A DNA stretch of 64,000 bases from Oceaniglobus roseus (GCF_002869745.1 NZ_PNOS01000001.1:248001-312000); one strand, 5' to 3'. Positions 35,953-46,974 are shown, counted from the stretch's first letter. Made by a program: numbers and translations. The notes: generated by a model not told the origin, from the letters alone.

Positions 35953-36789
35953 ATGGCTTATGAGAATATGCCGGGGCCGGCGGTGGACTATGCGCCGTGC
36001 CGGTACGGAACGTCGCGTCTGGTCTTCCGCGGACCGCAACAACGGCTGGCCGGCCGCTATATCGCGGTCCTCGGCGGGTCCGAGACCTATGGCCGCTACC
36101 TGGCCGACCCCTATCCGGCCTTGCTCCAGGATGCGACGGGGGTGCGCACGGTGAACTTCGGCTGCGTCAATGCCGGGGTCGATGCCTTCGTCGGCGACGA
36201 GACGGTGATCGACGCCTGCCGCGGGGCCGAGGCGGTGATCCTCCAGATCGGCGGGGCGGCGAACCTGTCGAATCGATTCTATGGCGTCCATCCCCGCCGC
36301 AACGACCGGGTGACGACGATCTCGCCGGTGATGAAGGCGGTGTTCCCCGAGGTGGATTTCACCGATTTCCACTTCACGCGCCACATGCTGGGCGTGCTGG
36401 AAGAGACGTCCGCCAGCCGCTTCGCCCTCCTGCGGGACGAGTTGCGGCGGGTCTGGCTGTCGCGCATGAACCTGCTGATGTCCCGCATTGGTCGGCCGGT
36501 GACGCTGCTGTGGATGGCGGGACGGCGACCCGAGGATCCGGCAGAGACGCTCGCCGACGGGGATCCGCCCTATGTGGGCCGCGCCCAGATCGACGCCCTG
36601 CGCGGGCGGATCGCGGACGAGGTCCGGCATGTCTTTTGCGAGAAGGCCGGGGTCGGCTCGCCCGACGGCAAGCTCTTCAACCCCGAGGAGGAACCGGCGG
36701 CCCTGACGGTCGCCGGTCCCGCGGCCCACGAAGCCGTGGCCGAGGCGCTGGTGGGGGCGCTCGGACGCCAGCACCGCAAGGCGGGCTGA
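35953..36789 (+). CDS. Uncharacterised protein, DUF6473-like
   Basis: A 278-residue protein of a type I recall as DUF6473, seen mainly in Rhodobacterales; this recall is not verified. It begins MAYENMPGPAVDYAPCRYGTSRLVFRGP and has an SGNH-hydrolase-like feel: VLGGSETYGRYLADPYP near residue 38, NFGCVNAGVDAF near 68 and VILQIGGAANLSNRFYGVHPRRNDR near 98. The central region is rich in Phe/His (FTDFHFTRHML). No signal peptide or membrane helix is seen. Related proteins sit near sulfotransferase or polysaccharide genes, but no function is known. Confidence 0.7.
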   Translation: MAYENMPGPAVDYAPCRYGTSRLVFRGPQQRLAGRYIAVLGGSETYGRYLADPYPALLQDATGVRTVNFGCVNAGVDAFVGDETVIDACRGAEAVILQIGGAANLSNRFYGVHPRRNDRVTTISPVMKAVFPEVDFTDFHFTRHMLGVLEETSASRFALLRDELRRVWLSRMNLLMSRIGRPVTLLWMAGRRPEDPAETLADGDPPYVGRAQIDALRGRIADEVRHVFCEKAGVGSPDGKLFNPEEEPAALTVAGPAAHEAVAEALVGALGRQHRKAG

Positions 36790-36812
36790 GCGCCGGGCGC
36801 CCCGCGTCCCGC

Positions 36813-37316
36813 TCAGTTCGCCTCGAACACGCCGCAGGCGATCCGGTCGCCCGCGTTGCCTGCGGGCTGGGATTCGTAATCGTCGGCGCCGGAATGGACG
36901 ATGAAGGCGCTGCCGTCGTCGTCCATCACGCTCTCCATGTCGAGGCCGGTCTTGAAGTAGTCGACCGTCAGCGTGCCGTCGTCGCCCACCGTCGCGTTGG
37001 GCAGGTCGCCGGGGTGCGGGCCGTTCCCGGAGCGCACGCCGTGCTCCTTGTCGCCCGCAAGGTGGCCGCCTGCCGACTTGAAGTCGTCCGAGCTGCAGTC
37101 GCCGGTCTCGTGGATGTGGACGCCGTGGGATCCGGCGGGCACGCCCGCCAGGTCGATCGACACCAGGACCTCGCCCGAGGCGGTGTCGTACAGGGTGACG
37201 GTGCCGGAGATGCCGTCGGGGCCGCTGACGTTCGCGGTCGTGCCGCCGGTCATCTGCTGCTGGGCGACGGCGGGCATCGCGGCGAGGAGGGCCGCGGCGA
37301 GAACGGGTCTGAACAT
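36813..37316 (-). CDS. sodC: Superoxide dismutase [Cu-Zn]
   Basis: A 167-residue periplasmic enzyme converting superoxide to hydrogen peroxide and oxygen. The signal peptide is about 1-18. Copper ligands His67 and His69 are in HGVHIHE, bridging His85 in GGHLAG, further metal residues in GPHPGDLPN (His101, Asp104) and His141 in FIVHSGADDY. Cys74 and Cys161 provide the conserved disulfide, and the active-site arginine is in GDRIACGVF. AAGGAG is well spaced before the start. It lies between the convergent DUF6473-like gene and the etf genes. Confidence 0.95.
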   Translation of the reverse strand: MFRPVLAAALLAAMPAVAQQQMTGGTTANVSGPDGISGTVTLYDTASGEVLVSIDLAGVPAGSHGVHIHETGDCSSDDFKSAGGHLAGDKEHGVRSGNGPHPGDLPNATVGDDGTLTVDYFKTGLDMESVMDDDGSAFIVHSGADDYESQPAGNAGDRIACGVFEAN

Positions 37317-37381
37317 GGGGATCTCCTTGTGTTGCCTGACGGGTCAACACGAGGCCACCGCGCATGTTCCCTGCAACGCGA

Positions 37382-37407
37382 AAGGCCCGCCGGTCGGGGC
37401 GGGCCTT
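37382..37407 (-). terminator. Rho-independent terminator after etfA
   Basis: Arms AAGGCCCGCC (37382-37391) and GGCGGGCCTT (37398-37407) form a perfect 10-bp stem with a 6-base loop. On the minus strand the stem ends in TTT followed by CGCG. It sits 25 bases after the etfA stop and before sodC, separating the two transcripts. Confidence 0.7.
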
Positions 37408-37431
37408 CGTGGCGTCGTGGAGTGCGCAGGC

Positions 37432-38358
37432 TCAGAGCTTGCTTTCCAGCTCCGGCACCGCCTCGAACAGGTCGGCGATCAGGCCGTAGTCGGCGACCTG
37501 GAAGATCGGCGCCTCCTCGTCCTTATTGATCGCGACGATGATCTTGCTGTCCTTCATCCCCGCGAGGTGCTGGATCGCACCCGAGATGCCGATGGCGATG
37601 TAGAGGTCGGGCGCCACCACCTTGCCGGTCTGCCCCACCTGCCAGTCGTTCGGCGCATAGCCCGAATCGACCGCGGCGCGGGACGCGCCCACGGCGGCGC
37701 CCAGCTTGTCGGCCAGCTTCTCGACGATGGCGAAGTTCTCCTCGCTGCCGACGCCGCGCCCGCCCGAGACGACGATCCCGGCCGAGGTCAGGTCGGGGCG
37801 GTCGGACTCGGCCACCTTGTCCTCGATCCACTCCGACAGGCCCGGGTTCTCGGCCGCGTCCAGCGATTCGACCGAAGCCGACCCGCCGGTGCCCGCCAAA
37901 TCGAAGGCCGAGGTGCGGATCGAGAAGACCTTGGTCTTGTCGCCCGACTTCACGGTCTGGATCGCGTTCCCGGCATAGATCGGCCGCTCGAACGTGTCGG
38001 CGTCGACGATGCCCGAGACGTCGGTCAGCACCATGACGTCCAGCAGGGCGGCGACGCGGGGCAGGATGTTCTTGGCATCCGTCGTCGCCGGGGCGGCGAT
38101 GTGCGAATAGTCGCCCGCGAGGCTCACCATCAGCGCCGCGACGGGTTCGGCCAGGCGGTGGCCATAGACCGCGTTCTCGGCGCACAGCACCTTGGCCACG
38201 CCCTCGATCGTCGCCGCTTCCTTCGCGGCGTCCGAGCAGGAGGCGCCGCAGCACAGGATCGTCACGTCGCCGAGCGGCTTGCAGGCGGTCACGGCCTTGG
38301 CCGTGGCATCCATGTTCAGCGTGCCGTCGGTCACTTCGCCCAGAAGAAGAACAGCCAT
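37432..38358 (-). CDS. etfA: Electron transfer flavoprotein alpha subunit
   Basis: A 308-residue FAD-binding subunit that passes electrons from acyl-CoA dehydrogenases to ETF-ubiquinone oxidoreductase. The N-terminal adenine-nucleotide alpha hydrolase-like domain begins [15 protein letters not shown]; the C-terminal FAD domain has [69 protein letters not shown], the ETF alpha signature, and [26 protein letters not shown]. It overlaps etfB by one base (TGATG). Confidence 0.96.
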   Translation of the reverse strand: MAVLLLGEVTDGTLNMDATAKAVTACKPLGDVTILCCGASCSDAAKEAATIEGVAKVLCAENAVYGHRLAEPVAALMVSLAGDYSHIAAPATTDAKNILPRVAALLDVMVLTDVSGIVDADTFERPIYAGNAIQTVKSGDKTKVFSIRTSAFDLAGTGGSASVESLDAAENPGLSEWIEDKVAESDRPDLTSAGIVVSGGRGVGSEENFAIVEKLADKLGAAVGASRAAVDSGYAPNDWQVGQTGKVVAPDLYIAIGISGAIQHLAGMKDSKIIVAINKDEEAPIFQVADYGLIADLFEAVPELESKL

Positions 38359-39119
38359 CAGATCACCCCCGCTTCGTCTTTCAGTTTCGCGATCAGCTCG
38401 TCCACCGAACCGACCATGACGCCGGCCTTGCGCGCCTCGGGCTCGGTCGTCTTGACGACGCTGAGGCGGGGCGTGACGTCGACGCCGAAATCGGCAGGCG
38501 TCTTCTCGTCCAGCGGCTTCTTCTTCGCCTTCATGATGTTCGGCAGCGAGGCATAGCGCGGCTCGTTCAGGCGCAGGTCCACCGACACGATGGCGGGCAT
38601 CTTCACCTTGATCGTCTGGAGGCCGCCGTCGACCTCGCGGGTGACCTTGGCCTCTTCGCCCTCGATCTCGATCTTGCTGGCGAAGGTCGCCTGCGACCAG
38701 CCCAGCAGCGCGGCCAGCATCTGGCCGGTGGCGTTCATGTCGTTATCGATGGCCTGCTTGCCGCACAGGACCATGCCCACGCCCTCGGCCTCGGCCACCG
38801 CCTTCAGGATCTTGGCGACGGCGAGCGGCTCGATGTCCTGATGGACGTCGTCGGCCGCCACCACGAGGATCGCGCGGTCGGCACCCATGGCCAGCGCGGT
38901 GCGCAGCGTTTCCTGCGCCTGCTTCACGCCGATCGAGACGGCGATCACCTCTTCGACGGCGCCCTTCTCCTTCATGCGGATCGCCTCTTCGACGGCGATC
39001 TCGTCGAAGGGATTCATCGACATCTTGACGTTCGCCAGATCGACACCGCTTCCGTCCGCCTTGACGCGGACCTTCACGTTGTAGTCGATCACGCGTTTGA
39101 CGGGCACCAGCACCTTCAT
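38358..39119 (-). CDS. etfB: Electron transfer flavoprotein beta subunit
   Basis: A 253-residue subunit forming the ETF heterodimer and binding AMP. Motifs: [70 protein letters not shown] and the beta signature [21 protein letters not shown]. The ATG at 39119 is selected because translation there begins exactly at the conserved N terminus; the upstream extension is unlike the family. A 218-base divergent gap to dedA holds its promoter. Confidence 0.96.
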   Translation of the reverse strand: MKVLVPVKRVIDYNVKVRVKADGSGVDLANVKMSMNPFDEIAVEEAIRMKEKGAVEEVIAVSIGVKQAQETLRTALAMGADRAILVVAADDVHQDIEPLAVAKILKAVAEAEGVGMVLCGKQAIDNDMNATGQMLAALLGWSQATFASKIEIEGEEAKVTREVDGGLQTIKVKMPAIVSVDLRLNEPRYASLPNIMKAKKKPLDEKTPADFGVDVTPRLSVVKTTEPEARKAGVMVGSVDELIAKLKDEAGVI

Positions 39120-39337
39120 GGCGTATCTCCTGTGGCTTTCCGCGCCGCACGGGGCGCGTGGGTTCTGCACTGGACCTAGCGTGACCGCGGTGCACATGAC
39201 AGTGCAAAATCGACCTGTCGCGCGGCCCGGACGCCGCGTTTCGCCCGCTTCGGCCCGGTTCGCGGTGTCGCAGGGCGGAACCCGGGGCGCCCCCGAAGCG
39301 CTGAGCGGGCGAAGGGTTCCACGAGGCGAGAGGCGCA

Positions 39338-39982
39338 ATGTTCGACTGGATGACCGGGCTGATCGACGCCCTCGGCGCGCCGGGCGTGGCCCTGTTGATG
39401 TTCCTCGAGAACGTCTTTCCCCCGATCCCCTCCGAACTCGTGATGCCCCTCGCGGGCTTCAACGCCGCCACCGGAAAGATGAACCTCGTCGCCGTGATCC
39501 TCGCCGGGGCGGCCGGATCGCTTGCCGGGGCCTGGTTCTGGTACTGGCTGGCGCTGAAGCTCGGGCGCGAGCGCCTGCGCGACTTCGCCGAGCGTCACGG
39601 CCGCTGGACCGGCATCACCCCCGAGGATCTGGACCGCTCCCACGACTGGTTCCAGCGTCACGGCGCGGCGGCGGTGCTGTTCGGCCGGATGATCCCCACG
39701 GTGCGCACCTTCATCTCGGTGCCCGCGGGGCTGTCGCGGATGCCGGTGCTGAAGTTCCTCGGCTTCTCGCTGGTCGGCACCGCGATCTGGACGACGCTGC
39801 TGGCGATGGCGGGCTACTGGCTGCAATCGGGATACGACGCCGTGGCCCACTGGCTCGACCCGGTCAGCTGGGTGGTGCTGGCGGCCATCGTCGGCTTCTA
39901 CATCTGGCAGGTCGTCACCTACGACAGCCGCCGCAGCAAGGCGCAGGAAAAGGCAGGTCTCGCAGCGTCCCGCTCTGAGTAG
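39338..39982 (+). CDS. DedA family membrane protein
   Basis: A 214-residue inner-membrane protein of the SNARE-associated/DedA family. Family hallmarks are the N-terminal [20 protein letters not shown], the central [24 protein letters not shown] and [22 protein letters not shown] with the conserved arginines, followed by [16 protein letters not shown]. About five membrane segments are expected. Members are implicated in phospholipid flipping and undecaprenyl phosphate recycling. It is divergent from etfB and convergent with the adenosyltransferase gene. Confidence 0.92.
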   Translation: MFDWMTGLIDALGAPGVALLMFLENVFPPIPSELVMPLAGFNAATGKMNLVAVILAGAAGSLAGAWFWYWLALKLGRERLRDFAERHGRWTGITPEDLDRSHDWFQRHGAAAVLFGRMIPTVRTFISVPAGLSRMPVLKFLGFSLVGTAIWTTLLAMAGYWLQSGYDAVAHWLDPVSWVVLAAIVGFYIWQVVTYDSRRSKAQEKAGLAASRSE

Positions 39983-40013
39983 GACGGGCGCGCCACCGGC
40001 GCCCCCGCCGCTC

Positions 40014-40586
40014 TCAGCGGTTCGCCCCCGGAACCCACAGCACGTCCGCCTTGCCGTCGTCGTTGGCGATCCGCGAGGCGACGAAGAACCAGTCCGACAG
40101 CCGGTTGAGGTACTTCACCCCCGCCGGGTTCACCGACTCGAGCGTCGCCAGCTCCACCGACAGCCGCTCGGCCCGCCGCGACACCGTCCGGCACAGGTGC
40201 AGATGCGCCGACAGGGCCGAGCCCCCCGGCAGCACGAAGGAGCGCAGCGGCGTCAGCTTCGCGTTCATCGCGTCGATCTCGGCCTCCAGCCGGTCGACCT
40301 GCGAGGCGGCGATCCGAAGCGGCGGATACTCGGCCTCGGCGTCCTTCTCCATCTCCGGGCGGCAGAGGTCGGCGCCGAGATCGAACAGGTCGTTCTGGAT
40401 CCGCGCCAGCGCCGCGTCCATCTCGCCCTCCGCATGGAGCCGCGCCATCCCGACGGTCGCGTTCGTCTCGTCCACGGTGCCGTAGGCGTTGACCCGGGCG
40501 GAATGCTTCGCCACCCGCGCCCCGTTGCCAAGCGCCGTCTCGCCGTCGTCGCCGGTGCGGGTGTAGATCTTGCTGAGGACGACCAT
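40014..40586 (-). CDS. Cob(I)yrinic acid a,c-diamide adenosyltransferase, PduO type
   Basis: A 190-residue enzyme transferring the adenosyl group of ATP to cob(I)alamin to make coenzyme B12. The PduO N-terminal motif KIYTRTGDDGETALGNGARVAKHSARVNAYGTVDETNA holds the ATP site, and LPGGSALSAHLHLCRTVSRRAER and NRLSDWFFVASRIAN complete the signature. A trimeric cytoplasmic enzyme. It overlaps the small HIG1-like gene by one base (TGATG). It may serve methylmalonyl-CoA mutase or ribonucleotide reductase; neither is in the window. Confidence 0.93.
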   Translation of the reverse strand: MVVLSKIYTRTGDDGETALGNGARVAKHSARVNAYGTVDETNATVGMARLHAEGEMDAALARIQNDLFDLGADLCRPEMEKDAEAEYPPLRIAASQVDRLEAEIDAMNAKLTPLRSFVLPGGSALSAHLHLCRTVSRRAERLSVELATLESVNPAGVKYLNRLSDWFFVASRIANDDGKADVLWVPGANR

Positions 40587-40795
40587 CAGTTTCCTCCCAT
40601 CCGGCGGAAGAACACGAAGACGAGGATCAGCACCACCGCCAGCGCCTGCGCGTAGATGCGGTAGCGCATGATCCGATTGGCGTGCTTCCGGTTGAACTCG
40701 CCGCCCTTGGCGAAGCCGCCGATGCCCACGGCAAGGATGCCCAGCACAAGCAGGCAGGCCGCGGCGACGGCGATGAAGAAGGGGTCGTGGAACAT
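40586..40795 (-). CDS. HIG1-domain-like twin transmembrane small protein
   Basis: A 69-residue protein with two membrane helices: about 5-26 (FFIAVAAACLLVLGILAVGIGGFA) and about 46-62 (IYAQALAVVLILVFVFF). Between them is the basic loop KGGEFNRKHANRIMRYR, matching the HIG1/twin transmembrane family of alphaproteobacteria, related to mitochondrial respiratory-complex assembly factors. GGGAGG lies just before the start. It is coupled to the adenosyltransferase gene; the functional link, if any, is unknown. Confidence 0.8.
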   Translation of the reverse strand: MFHDPFFIAVAAACLLVLGILAVGIGGFAKGGEFNRKHANRIMRYRIYAQALAVVLILVFVFFRRMGGN

Positions 40796-40867
40796 GAAAC
40801 CTCCCGAAGTCCGGTCTGCCCCTTCACCTAGCGGAGCCGCGCGGAAAAGCGAAGGCCGATTGCCGGA

Positions 40868-41737
40868 TCAGCCCTTCGCCAGCATCCAGTCGAGCGCCCG
40901 CGTCGGCAGGATCCGCCGCGCGAGGTTCATCAGGTGGGTCGGGGTCGTGACGAAATACCGCGGCGCCGGAACGCGCCGCTCCAGCGCTTCGACCAGCCGG
41001 TCGCTGACCGCCGAGGGCGGAAGCTCGAACCGGTCGGGACCGCGCGCAGTGTAGAGCCGTTTCAGCAGGCTCTCCTCGTACTGGGCCCGGCGGGGCGAGG
41101 CGCGCCAGTCGATCCAGCGCTCGAAATGCGGGATCGAATTGGCGCGGATCCGCGACGTTACCGGTCCGGGTTCGATCAGGATCACCTTGATGCCGGTGCC
41201 CCGCATCTCGACCCTCAGCGTGTCGGTCAGCCCTTCCAGCGCAAACTTGCTGGCGACATACGCCCCCCGCCATGGCGCCGCCACCAGTCCCAGCACGGAG
41301 GAACAGTTGACGATCCGCCCGTGGCCCTGCGCCCGCATCACCGGGATCACCCGCGTGGTCAGGTCGTGGACGCCGAACAGATTGACCTCGAACAGCGCCC
41401 TGAGGCCGTCGCGCGGCAGGTCCTCCACCGCGCCGGGCGTGGCATGGGCGCCGTTGTTGAACAGGGCGTCGAGCGTGCCGCCCGTCGCCTCCAGCACCTC
41501 GGCCAGTCCCCGACGCAGGCTCTCGGGGTCGGCATAGTCCATCCGCGGGCTTCGCATCCCCATCGCCTCCAGCCGCGCGCAGTCCTCCGGCTTGCGGCAA
41601 GCGGCGAAGACCTGCCAGCCGCGGTCATGCAGCCGCCGTGCCGCGTCCAGCCCGATGCCGCTGGAACAGCCGGTGATCAGGACCGAGCGGCGCGGGCGCG
41701 GCACGGTGGGGGCAGGGGGGACGTGGGGCAGGGTCAA
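40868..41737 (-). CDS. Short-chain dehydrogenase/reductase
   Basis: An SDR of about 289 residues. The NAD(P) site reads SVLITGCSSGIGLDAARRL, then NNGAHATPGAVEDLP, NCSSVLGLVAAPWRGAYVASKFALEGLTDTLRVEM with the YxxxK catalytic pair, and the C-terminal part lacks membrane helices. No ATG exists before the cofactor motif; a TTG at 41737 overlaps the upstream gene stop as TTGA and is my choice, while a GTG at 41704 is the alternative and would shorten the protein by 11 residues. The substrate is unknown. Confidence 0.82.
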   Translation of the reverse strand: MTLPHVPPAPTVPRPRRSVLITGCSSGIGLDAARRLHDRGWQVFAACRKPEDCARLEAMGMRSPRMDYADPESLRRGLAEVLEATGGTLDALFNNGAHATPGAVEDLPRDGLRALFEVNLFGVHDLTTRVIPVMRAQGHGRIVNCSSVLGLVAAPWRGAYVASKFALEGLTDTLRVEMRGTGIKVILIEPGPVTSRIRANSIPHFERWIDWRASPRRAQYEESLLKRLYTARGPDRFELPPSAVSDRLVEALERRVPAPRYFVTTPTHLMNLARRILPTRALDWMLAKG

Positions 41738-42306
41738 CCGGGGCGTTCGGCGCTCAGGAACTTGCCGTAGATGAAGCCGGTCTGACCGCCGTCGGAGGTG
41801 CGGATGCGATACCAGCCACCGTTCTCCTCCAGCACCTCGGCCAGATCGCCTTCGACGACCTGTCCGACCACCGAGTCCGAGGTCGAGGGCCCGGCGCGAA
41901 GGTTTACCCGGCTGCCGGTGACGAACCACATGTCGCCCGCATCCCCGGCCGACGCCGTCGCCTCGCCCACGGGAAGCTCCGCGGCAGCGGACTGCACGAG
42001 GATCCGCCGCTTGGGCGCCTCCGCCGGGGTCGTGCGCGCCTCGGTCGCGGCCAGCGCGATCTCGATGGCGCGCTTCTCGTCGTCCAGCGGTACGCGCTCG
42101 GCCGTCTCGGTGGGCTTGTCGATGGAGCCGATGATGTTGCTGACCTTCATCAGAAGCTCGGGCGCGTTGCGGCCGCCGGTCGTCGAAGCCTCGGCCGCCG
42201 CGATGGGTCCGCCCATGCCGCCGTCATGGGCACCGTTCCGCGGCTGGCCGAAGACATACATGGCAAGGCCGATCCCCGCGATCAGAAGCAGAGTCAAACG
42301 TAACAT
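41734..42306 (-). CDS. SH3-domain protein with membrane anchor
   Basis: A 190-residue protein with an N-terminal helix (MLRLTLLLIAGIGLAMYVF) that may be an anchor or signal, a low-complexity Ala/Glu/Thr-rich linker, and a C-terminal bacterial SH3 domain (about 127-185): VTGSRVNLRAGPSTSDSVVGQVVEGDLAEVLEENGGWYRIR..GQTGFIYGKFL. Such domains bind peptidoglycan or proteins in the periplasm. Starts at 42342 and 42330 are also in frame; 42306 is preferred because GAGGG lies before it and the helix begins there. It overlaps the SDR gene. Confidence 0.8.
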   Translation of the reverse strand: MLRLTLLLIAGIGLAMYVFGQPRNGAHDGGMGGPIAAAEASTTGGRNAPELLMKVSNIIGSIDKPTETAERVPLDDEKRAIEIALAATEARTTPAEAPKRRILVQSAAAELPVGEATASAGDAGDMWFVTGSRVNLRAGPSTSDSVVGQVVEGDLAEVLEENGGWYRIRTSDGGQTGFIYGKFLSAERPG

Positions 42307-42426
42307 CGCAAAAGCCCTCGAACTGTTCATCAACCATAGCACGAATGCGGCACCGCCCCGCGAGAAATCCGCTCAGGCATCACGGGTGTGCTTTACCATG
42401 AATGCGGTCGCGGCTATCTCGTTCCA

Positions 42427-44853
42427 ATGAATGACGAGACAGACGATACGACGGCGGAACCGGCCGGCCTGACCGAGAGCCTGCGCCGTGCGATCGGCGA
42501 GCGTTACCTGACCTATGCGCTCTCCACCATCATGCACCGCGCGCTGCCCGATGCCCGCGACGGGCTGAAGCCGGTGCACCGCCGCATCCTCTATGCCATG
42601 CGCGAGCTGCGGCTGACACCGACGGGCGGATTCCGGAAGTCGGCGAAGATCTCTGGCGACGTGATGGGCAACTATCACCCCCACGGCGACGCCGCGATCT
42701 ACGATGCGATGGCCCGCCTCGCGCAGGATTTCAACGTCCGCTATCCGCTGGTCGACGGGCAGGGGAACTTCGGCAACATCGACGGCGACAACCCCGCCGC
42801 CTCCCGCTACACCGAGGCGCGGATGACCGCCGCCGCCGAGGCGCTGATGGAGGGGCTGGGCGAGAACGCGGTCGACTTCCGCCCCAACTACGACGGCACC
42901 CTGACCGAACCGGTGGTGCTGCCTGCCGCCTTCCCGAACCTGCTGGCCAACGGCGCCTCGGGCATCGCCGTTGGCATGGCGACGAACATCCCGCCGCACA
43001 ACATCGACGAGCTGATCGGCGCCTGCCTGCACCTCATCAAGACGCCCGACGCCCGCGACGAGACGTTGCTGAAGTATGTACCGGGCCCCGACTTCCCCAC
43101 CGGCGGCGTGATCGTCGAGCCGCAGGAGAACATAGCGGAAGCCTACCGCACCGGCCGCGGCAGCTTCCGCCTGCGCTGCCGCTGGGAGATCGAGGAACTG
43201 GGCCGCGGCCAGTGGCAGATCGTCGTGACCGAGATCCCCTACCAGGTCCAGAAGTCGCGCCTGATCGAGAAGCTGGCCGAGCTGATCCAGACCCGCAAGA
43301 TCCCGATCCTGGGCGATGTTCGTGACGAATCCGCCGACGACATCCGCCTGATCATCGAGCCGAAGTCGCGGACCGTGGACGCCGACGTTCTGATGAACGC
43401 GCTGTTCCGGAACTCGGACCTCGAGACGCGGTTCTCGCTCAACATGAACGTGCTGATCGACGGGCGCACGCCGAAGGTCTGCTCGCTGAAGGAGGTGCTG
43501 CGCGCCTTCCTCGACCACCGCCGCGAGGTGCTGATCCGACGCTCGCGCCATCGCCTCGCGAAGATCGACCACCGGCTGGAGGTGCTCGAAGGCTTCATCA
43601 TCGCCTTCCTGAACCTCGACCGGCTGATCGACATCATCCGCTACGACGACGACCCGAAGCGCGCGTTGATGTGGGAGGACTGGTCGAAGGCGCACCAGTC
43701 CACGATCCGCCGGGCGACGAGCGAGGCCGATTACATCTCGCCTCTCGCCGGGGTCGACATCGACGCCATGGGCACCATCGCCGACGAGGAGGCGACGGCC
43801 GAGGAGATCGCGGCGCTCGACGGTGCCACGGCGGACGACCGCAAGATCCCCCACCGCTACCCCGGCAAGGACCTCAGCGACGTACAGGTCGAGGCGATCC
43901 TTAACATGCGCCTGCGCTCTCTCCGCCGCCTCGAGGAGCTGGAGCTGATCCGCGAGCGCGACGCGCTCCAGAAGGAACGGGCCGAGCTCGAGGACCTGCT
44001 GGCCGAGACCGCGCTCCAGTGGGACAGGATCGCCGAGCAGCTGAAGGAGACCCGCAAGCAGTTCGGCAAGACGTCCCCGCGGGGACAGCGCCTGACCCGC
44101 TTCGCCGAGGCGGGCGTGGTCGAGGACGTGCCGCTGGAAGCGATGATCGAGCGCGAGCCGATCACCGTCGTCTGCTCGCAGATGGGCTGGATACGTGCGC
44201 TGTCGGGGCACGTCGCCCTGGACCGCGAGCTGAAGTTCAAGGACGGCGACGGCCCCCGCTTCATCTTCCACGCCGAGACGACGGACAAGATCCTGCTGTT
44301 CGGCTCGAACGGCCGGGTCTTCACCCTGGCCGCCAACGCGCTGCCCGGCGGGCGGGGGATGGGCGAGCCGGTGCGCCTGATGGTGGACCTGCCGAACGAG
44401 GCCGAGATCGTGGCGCTGTTCATCCACCGCCCCGGCGCGCGGCTGCTGGTCGCCTCGGACGCGGGCGACGGCTTCGTCACCGCCGAGGAGGAGGTGATGG
44501 CCCAGACCCGCGCGGGCAAGCAGGTGCTGAACGTCAAGGACGGGGTGCGCGCGAAGATCTGCAAGCGCGTCGCGGGCGATCATGTCGCCGTCGTGGGCGA
44601 CAACCGAAAGCTCCTGGTCTTTCCGCTGGCCGAACTGCCCGAGATGGGCCGCGGCAAGGGGGTGCGGCTGCAGTCCTACAAGGACGGCGGCCTGTCCGAC
44701 GCCACGACCTTCGACCTGGCGCAGGGCCTCAGCTGGAAGGACCCCGCGGGCCGCACCCGGACCGAGACGGCGCTGGCCGAATGGACCGGCAAGCGCGCCT
44801 CGTCCGGCCGCATGGCGCCGCGCGGCTTCCCCCGCGACAACACCTTCACCTGA
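42427..44853 (+). CDS. parC: DNA topoisomerase IV subunit A
   Basis: The 808-residue breakage-rejoining subunit of topoisomerase IV, which unlinks daughter chromosomes together with ParE. The winged-helix region includes [14 protein letters not shown]; the catalytic tyrosine is Tyr128 in [31 protein letters not shown] and the coiled coil [21 protein letters not shown] are conserved, and a C-terminal beta-propeller follows. The length and one-GyrA-box-free tail fit ParC rather than GyrA. The quinolone region reads [12 protein letters not shown]: Ala89 replaces Ser80 of E. coli ParC and Asp93 replaces Glu84. A GTG at 42388 is an alternative start. Confidence 0.94.
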   Translation: MNDETDDTTAEPAGLTESLRRAIGERYLTYALSTIMHRALPDARDGLKPVHRRILYAMRELRLTPTGGFRKSAKISGDVMGNYHPHGDAAIYDAMARLAQDFNVRYPLVDGQGNFGNIDGDNPAASRYTEARMTAAAEALMEGLGENAVDFRPNYDGTLTEPVVLPAAFPNLLANGASGIAVGMATNIPPHNIDELIGACLHLIKTPDARDETLLKYVPGPDFPTGGVIVEPQENIAEAYRTGRGSFRLRCRWEIEELGRGQWQIVVTEIPYQVQKSRLIEKLAELIQTRKIPILGDVRDESADDIRLIIEPKSRTVDADVLMNALFRNSDLETRFSLNMNVLIDGRTPKVCSLKEVLRAFLDHRREVLIRRSRHRLAKIDHRLEVLEGFIIAFLNLDRLIDIIRYDDDPKRALMWEDWSKAHQSTIRRATSEADYISPLAGVDIDAMGTIADEEATAEEIAALDGATADDRKIPHRYPGKDLSDVQVEAILNMRLRSLRRLEELELIRERDALQKERAELEDLLAETALQWDRIAEQLKETRKQFGKTSPRGQRLTRFAEAGVVEDVPLEAMIEREPITVVCSQMGWIRALSGHVALDRELKFKDGDGPRFIFHAETTDKILLFGSNGRVFTLAANALPGGRGMGEPVRLMVDLPNEAEIVALFIHRPGARLLVASDAGDGFVTAEEEVMAQTRAGKQVLNVKDGVRAKICKRVAGDHVAVVGDNRKLLVFPLAELPEMGRGKGVRLQSYKDGGLSDATTFDLAQGLSWKDPAGRTRTETALAEWTGKRASSGRMAPRGFPRDNTFT

Positions 44854-44970
44854 GCCGCGACCGCCGCCCATGACCAAGCCGTGACCGGCCGGAAAGCCCG
44901 CCAAGATTGCACCGTGGCCCCCGGTGCGCTAACACGCCGCCTGCCGACCTGATCCAAGGATGACCCGCCG

Positions 44971-45699
44971 ATGCTGCCTTCCCCGCTCCGCCGCGTTCTG
45001 GCGCTGGCCTGCCTGCTGATCCTGGCCGCCTGTGCAAACACCGACCCGAACGGCAAGCTGATCCCGCTGGGCGACTTCCGGCTGGGCTACGACTATGTCC
45101 GCGCGACCGAGGTCCAGAAGGGCCCGTTCTCGCGCGATGCGACCGGGGAGGAGCTGAGCGCCGCCCTGGACCAAGCGATCGAGGCGCGGCTCGGCCGCTA
45201 CGACGGCGACGGGCTCTATCACTTCGGCATCACCATCGGCGGCTATGTCCTGGCGCAGCCGGGCCTGCCGGTGGTCTACACGCCGAAGTCGGTGATGATC
45301 TTCGACATCACCGTCTACGACAACGCGACCCAGAAGAAGCTGAACGATGAGCCCTACCGCATCACCGCCTTCGAGGGGCTGCAGAACACGGCGCCGATCA
45401 TCGGCTCGGGGCTGGCGCGCGGCAAGGAAGAGCAGCTGAAGAACCTCGCCCAGGAGGGCGCGCGGCAGATCCAGGAGTGGCTGGCGAAGCATCCCGAGTG
45501 GTTCGAGCCCGATCCCGAGACGCCGCGCACCCCCTTCGACCGCGCGAAGGAGAAGGCGAAGCTGGCGAAGATCGCCACCGACAAGGCCCGCGCCCTGGCC
45601 GCGGCGAAGGCCACCGGCAGCGTTCCGGCGACGGTTGCGACGGGGGCGACCGGCGGGGCGGGCGGCAGCGTCGCGCCGCTGGCGGCGCCGTCCAACTGA
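44971..45699 (+). CDS. Uncharacterised lipoprotein
   Basis: A 242-residue protein with a lipoprotein signal: [14 protein letters not shown], where the cysteine at about residue 21 would be acylated. The mature part has a compact domain up to about residue 150 ([24 protein letters not shown]... [24 protein letters not shown]), then an amphipathic segment ([26 protein letters not shown]) and a Lys/Ala-rich, then Gly/Ala/Val-rich low-complexity tail. I do not recognise the family with confidence. It lies between parC and tuf, in the same direction. Confidence 0.75.
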   Translation: MLPSPLRRVLALACLLILAACANTDPNGKLIPLGDFRLGYDYVRATEVQKGPFSRDATGEELSAALDQAIEARLGRYDGDGLYHFGITIGGYVLAQPGLPVVYTPKSVMIFDITVYDNATQKKLNDEPYRITAFEGLQNTAPIIGSGLARGKEEQLKNLAQEGARQIQEWLAKHPEWFEPDPETPRTPFDRAKEKAKLAKIATDKARALAAAKATGSVPATVATGATGGAGGSVAPLAAPSN

Positions 45700-45702
45700 G
45701 GC

Positions 45703-45731
45703 TTGATTTCGCCGGCCCCGGCGGATAGAGA
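45703..45731 (+). promoter_or_regulatory. Possible tuf promoter
   Basis: TTGATT (45703-45708), a 17-base spacer and TAGAGA (45726-45731) lie 60-88 bases before the tuf start, just after the lipoprotein stop. The hexamers are moderate matches; the spacing is ideal. Confidence 0.4.
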
Positions 45732-45790
45732 GCGCGCGATGTGAAAACCGGGGCTTTTCCGGCCCCTCTGACGGACAAGGCGAGGCCACC

Positions 45791-46966
<1,176 letters not shown>

Positions 46967-46974
46967 ACCTTCCC

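Noticed and set aside
39986-40004. GGGCGC/GCGCCC stem between convergent dedA and adenosyltransferase genes as a terminator
   Set aside because: Only six base pairs and no U tract on either strand; common by chance in such GC-rich sequence.
42373-44904. An 843-codon antisense frame over parC
   Set aside because: Same codon-bias artefact opposite a complete topoisomerase gene.
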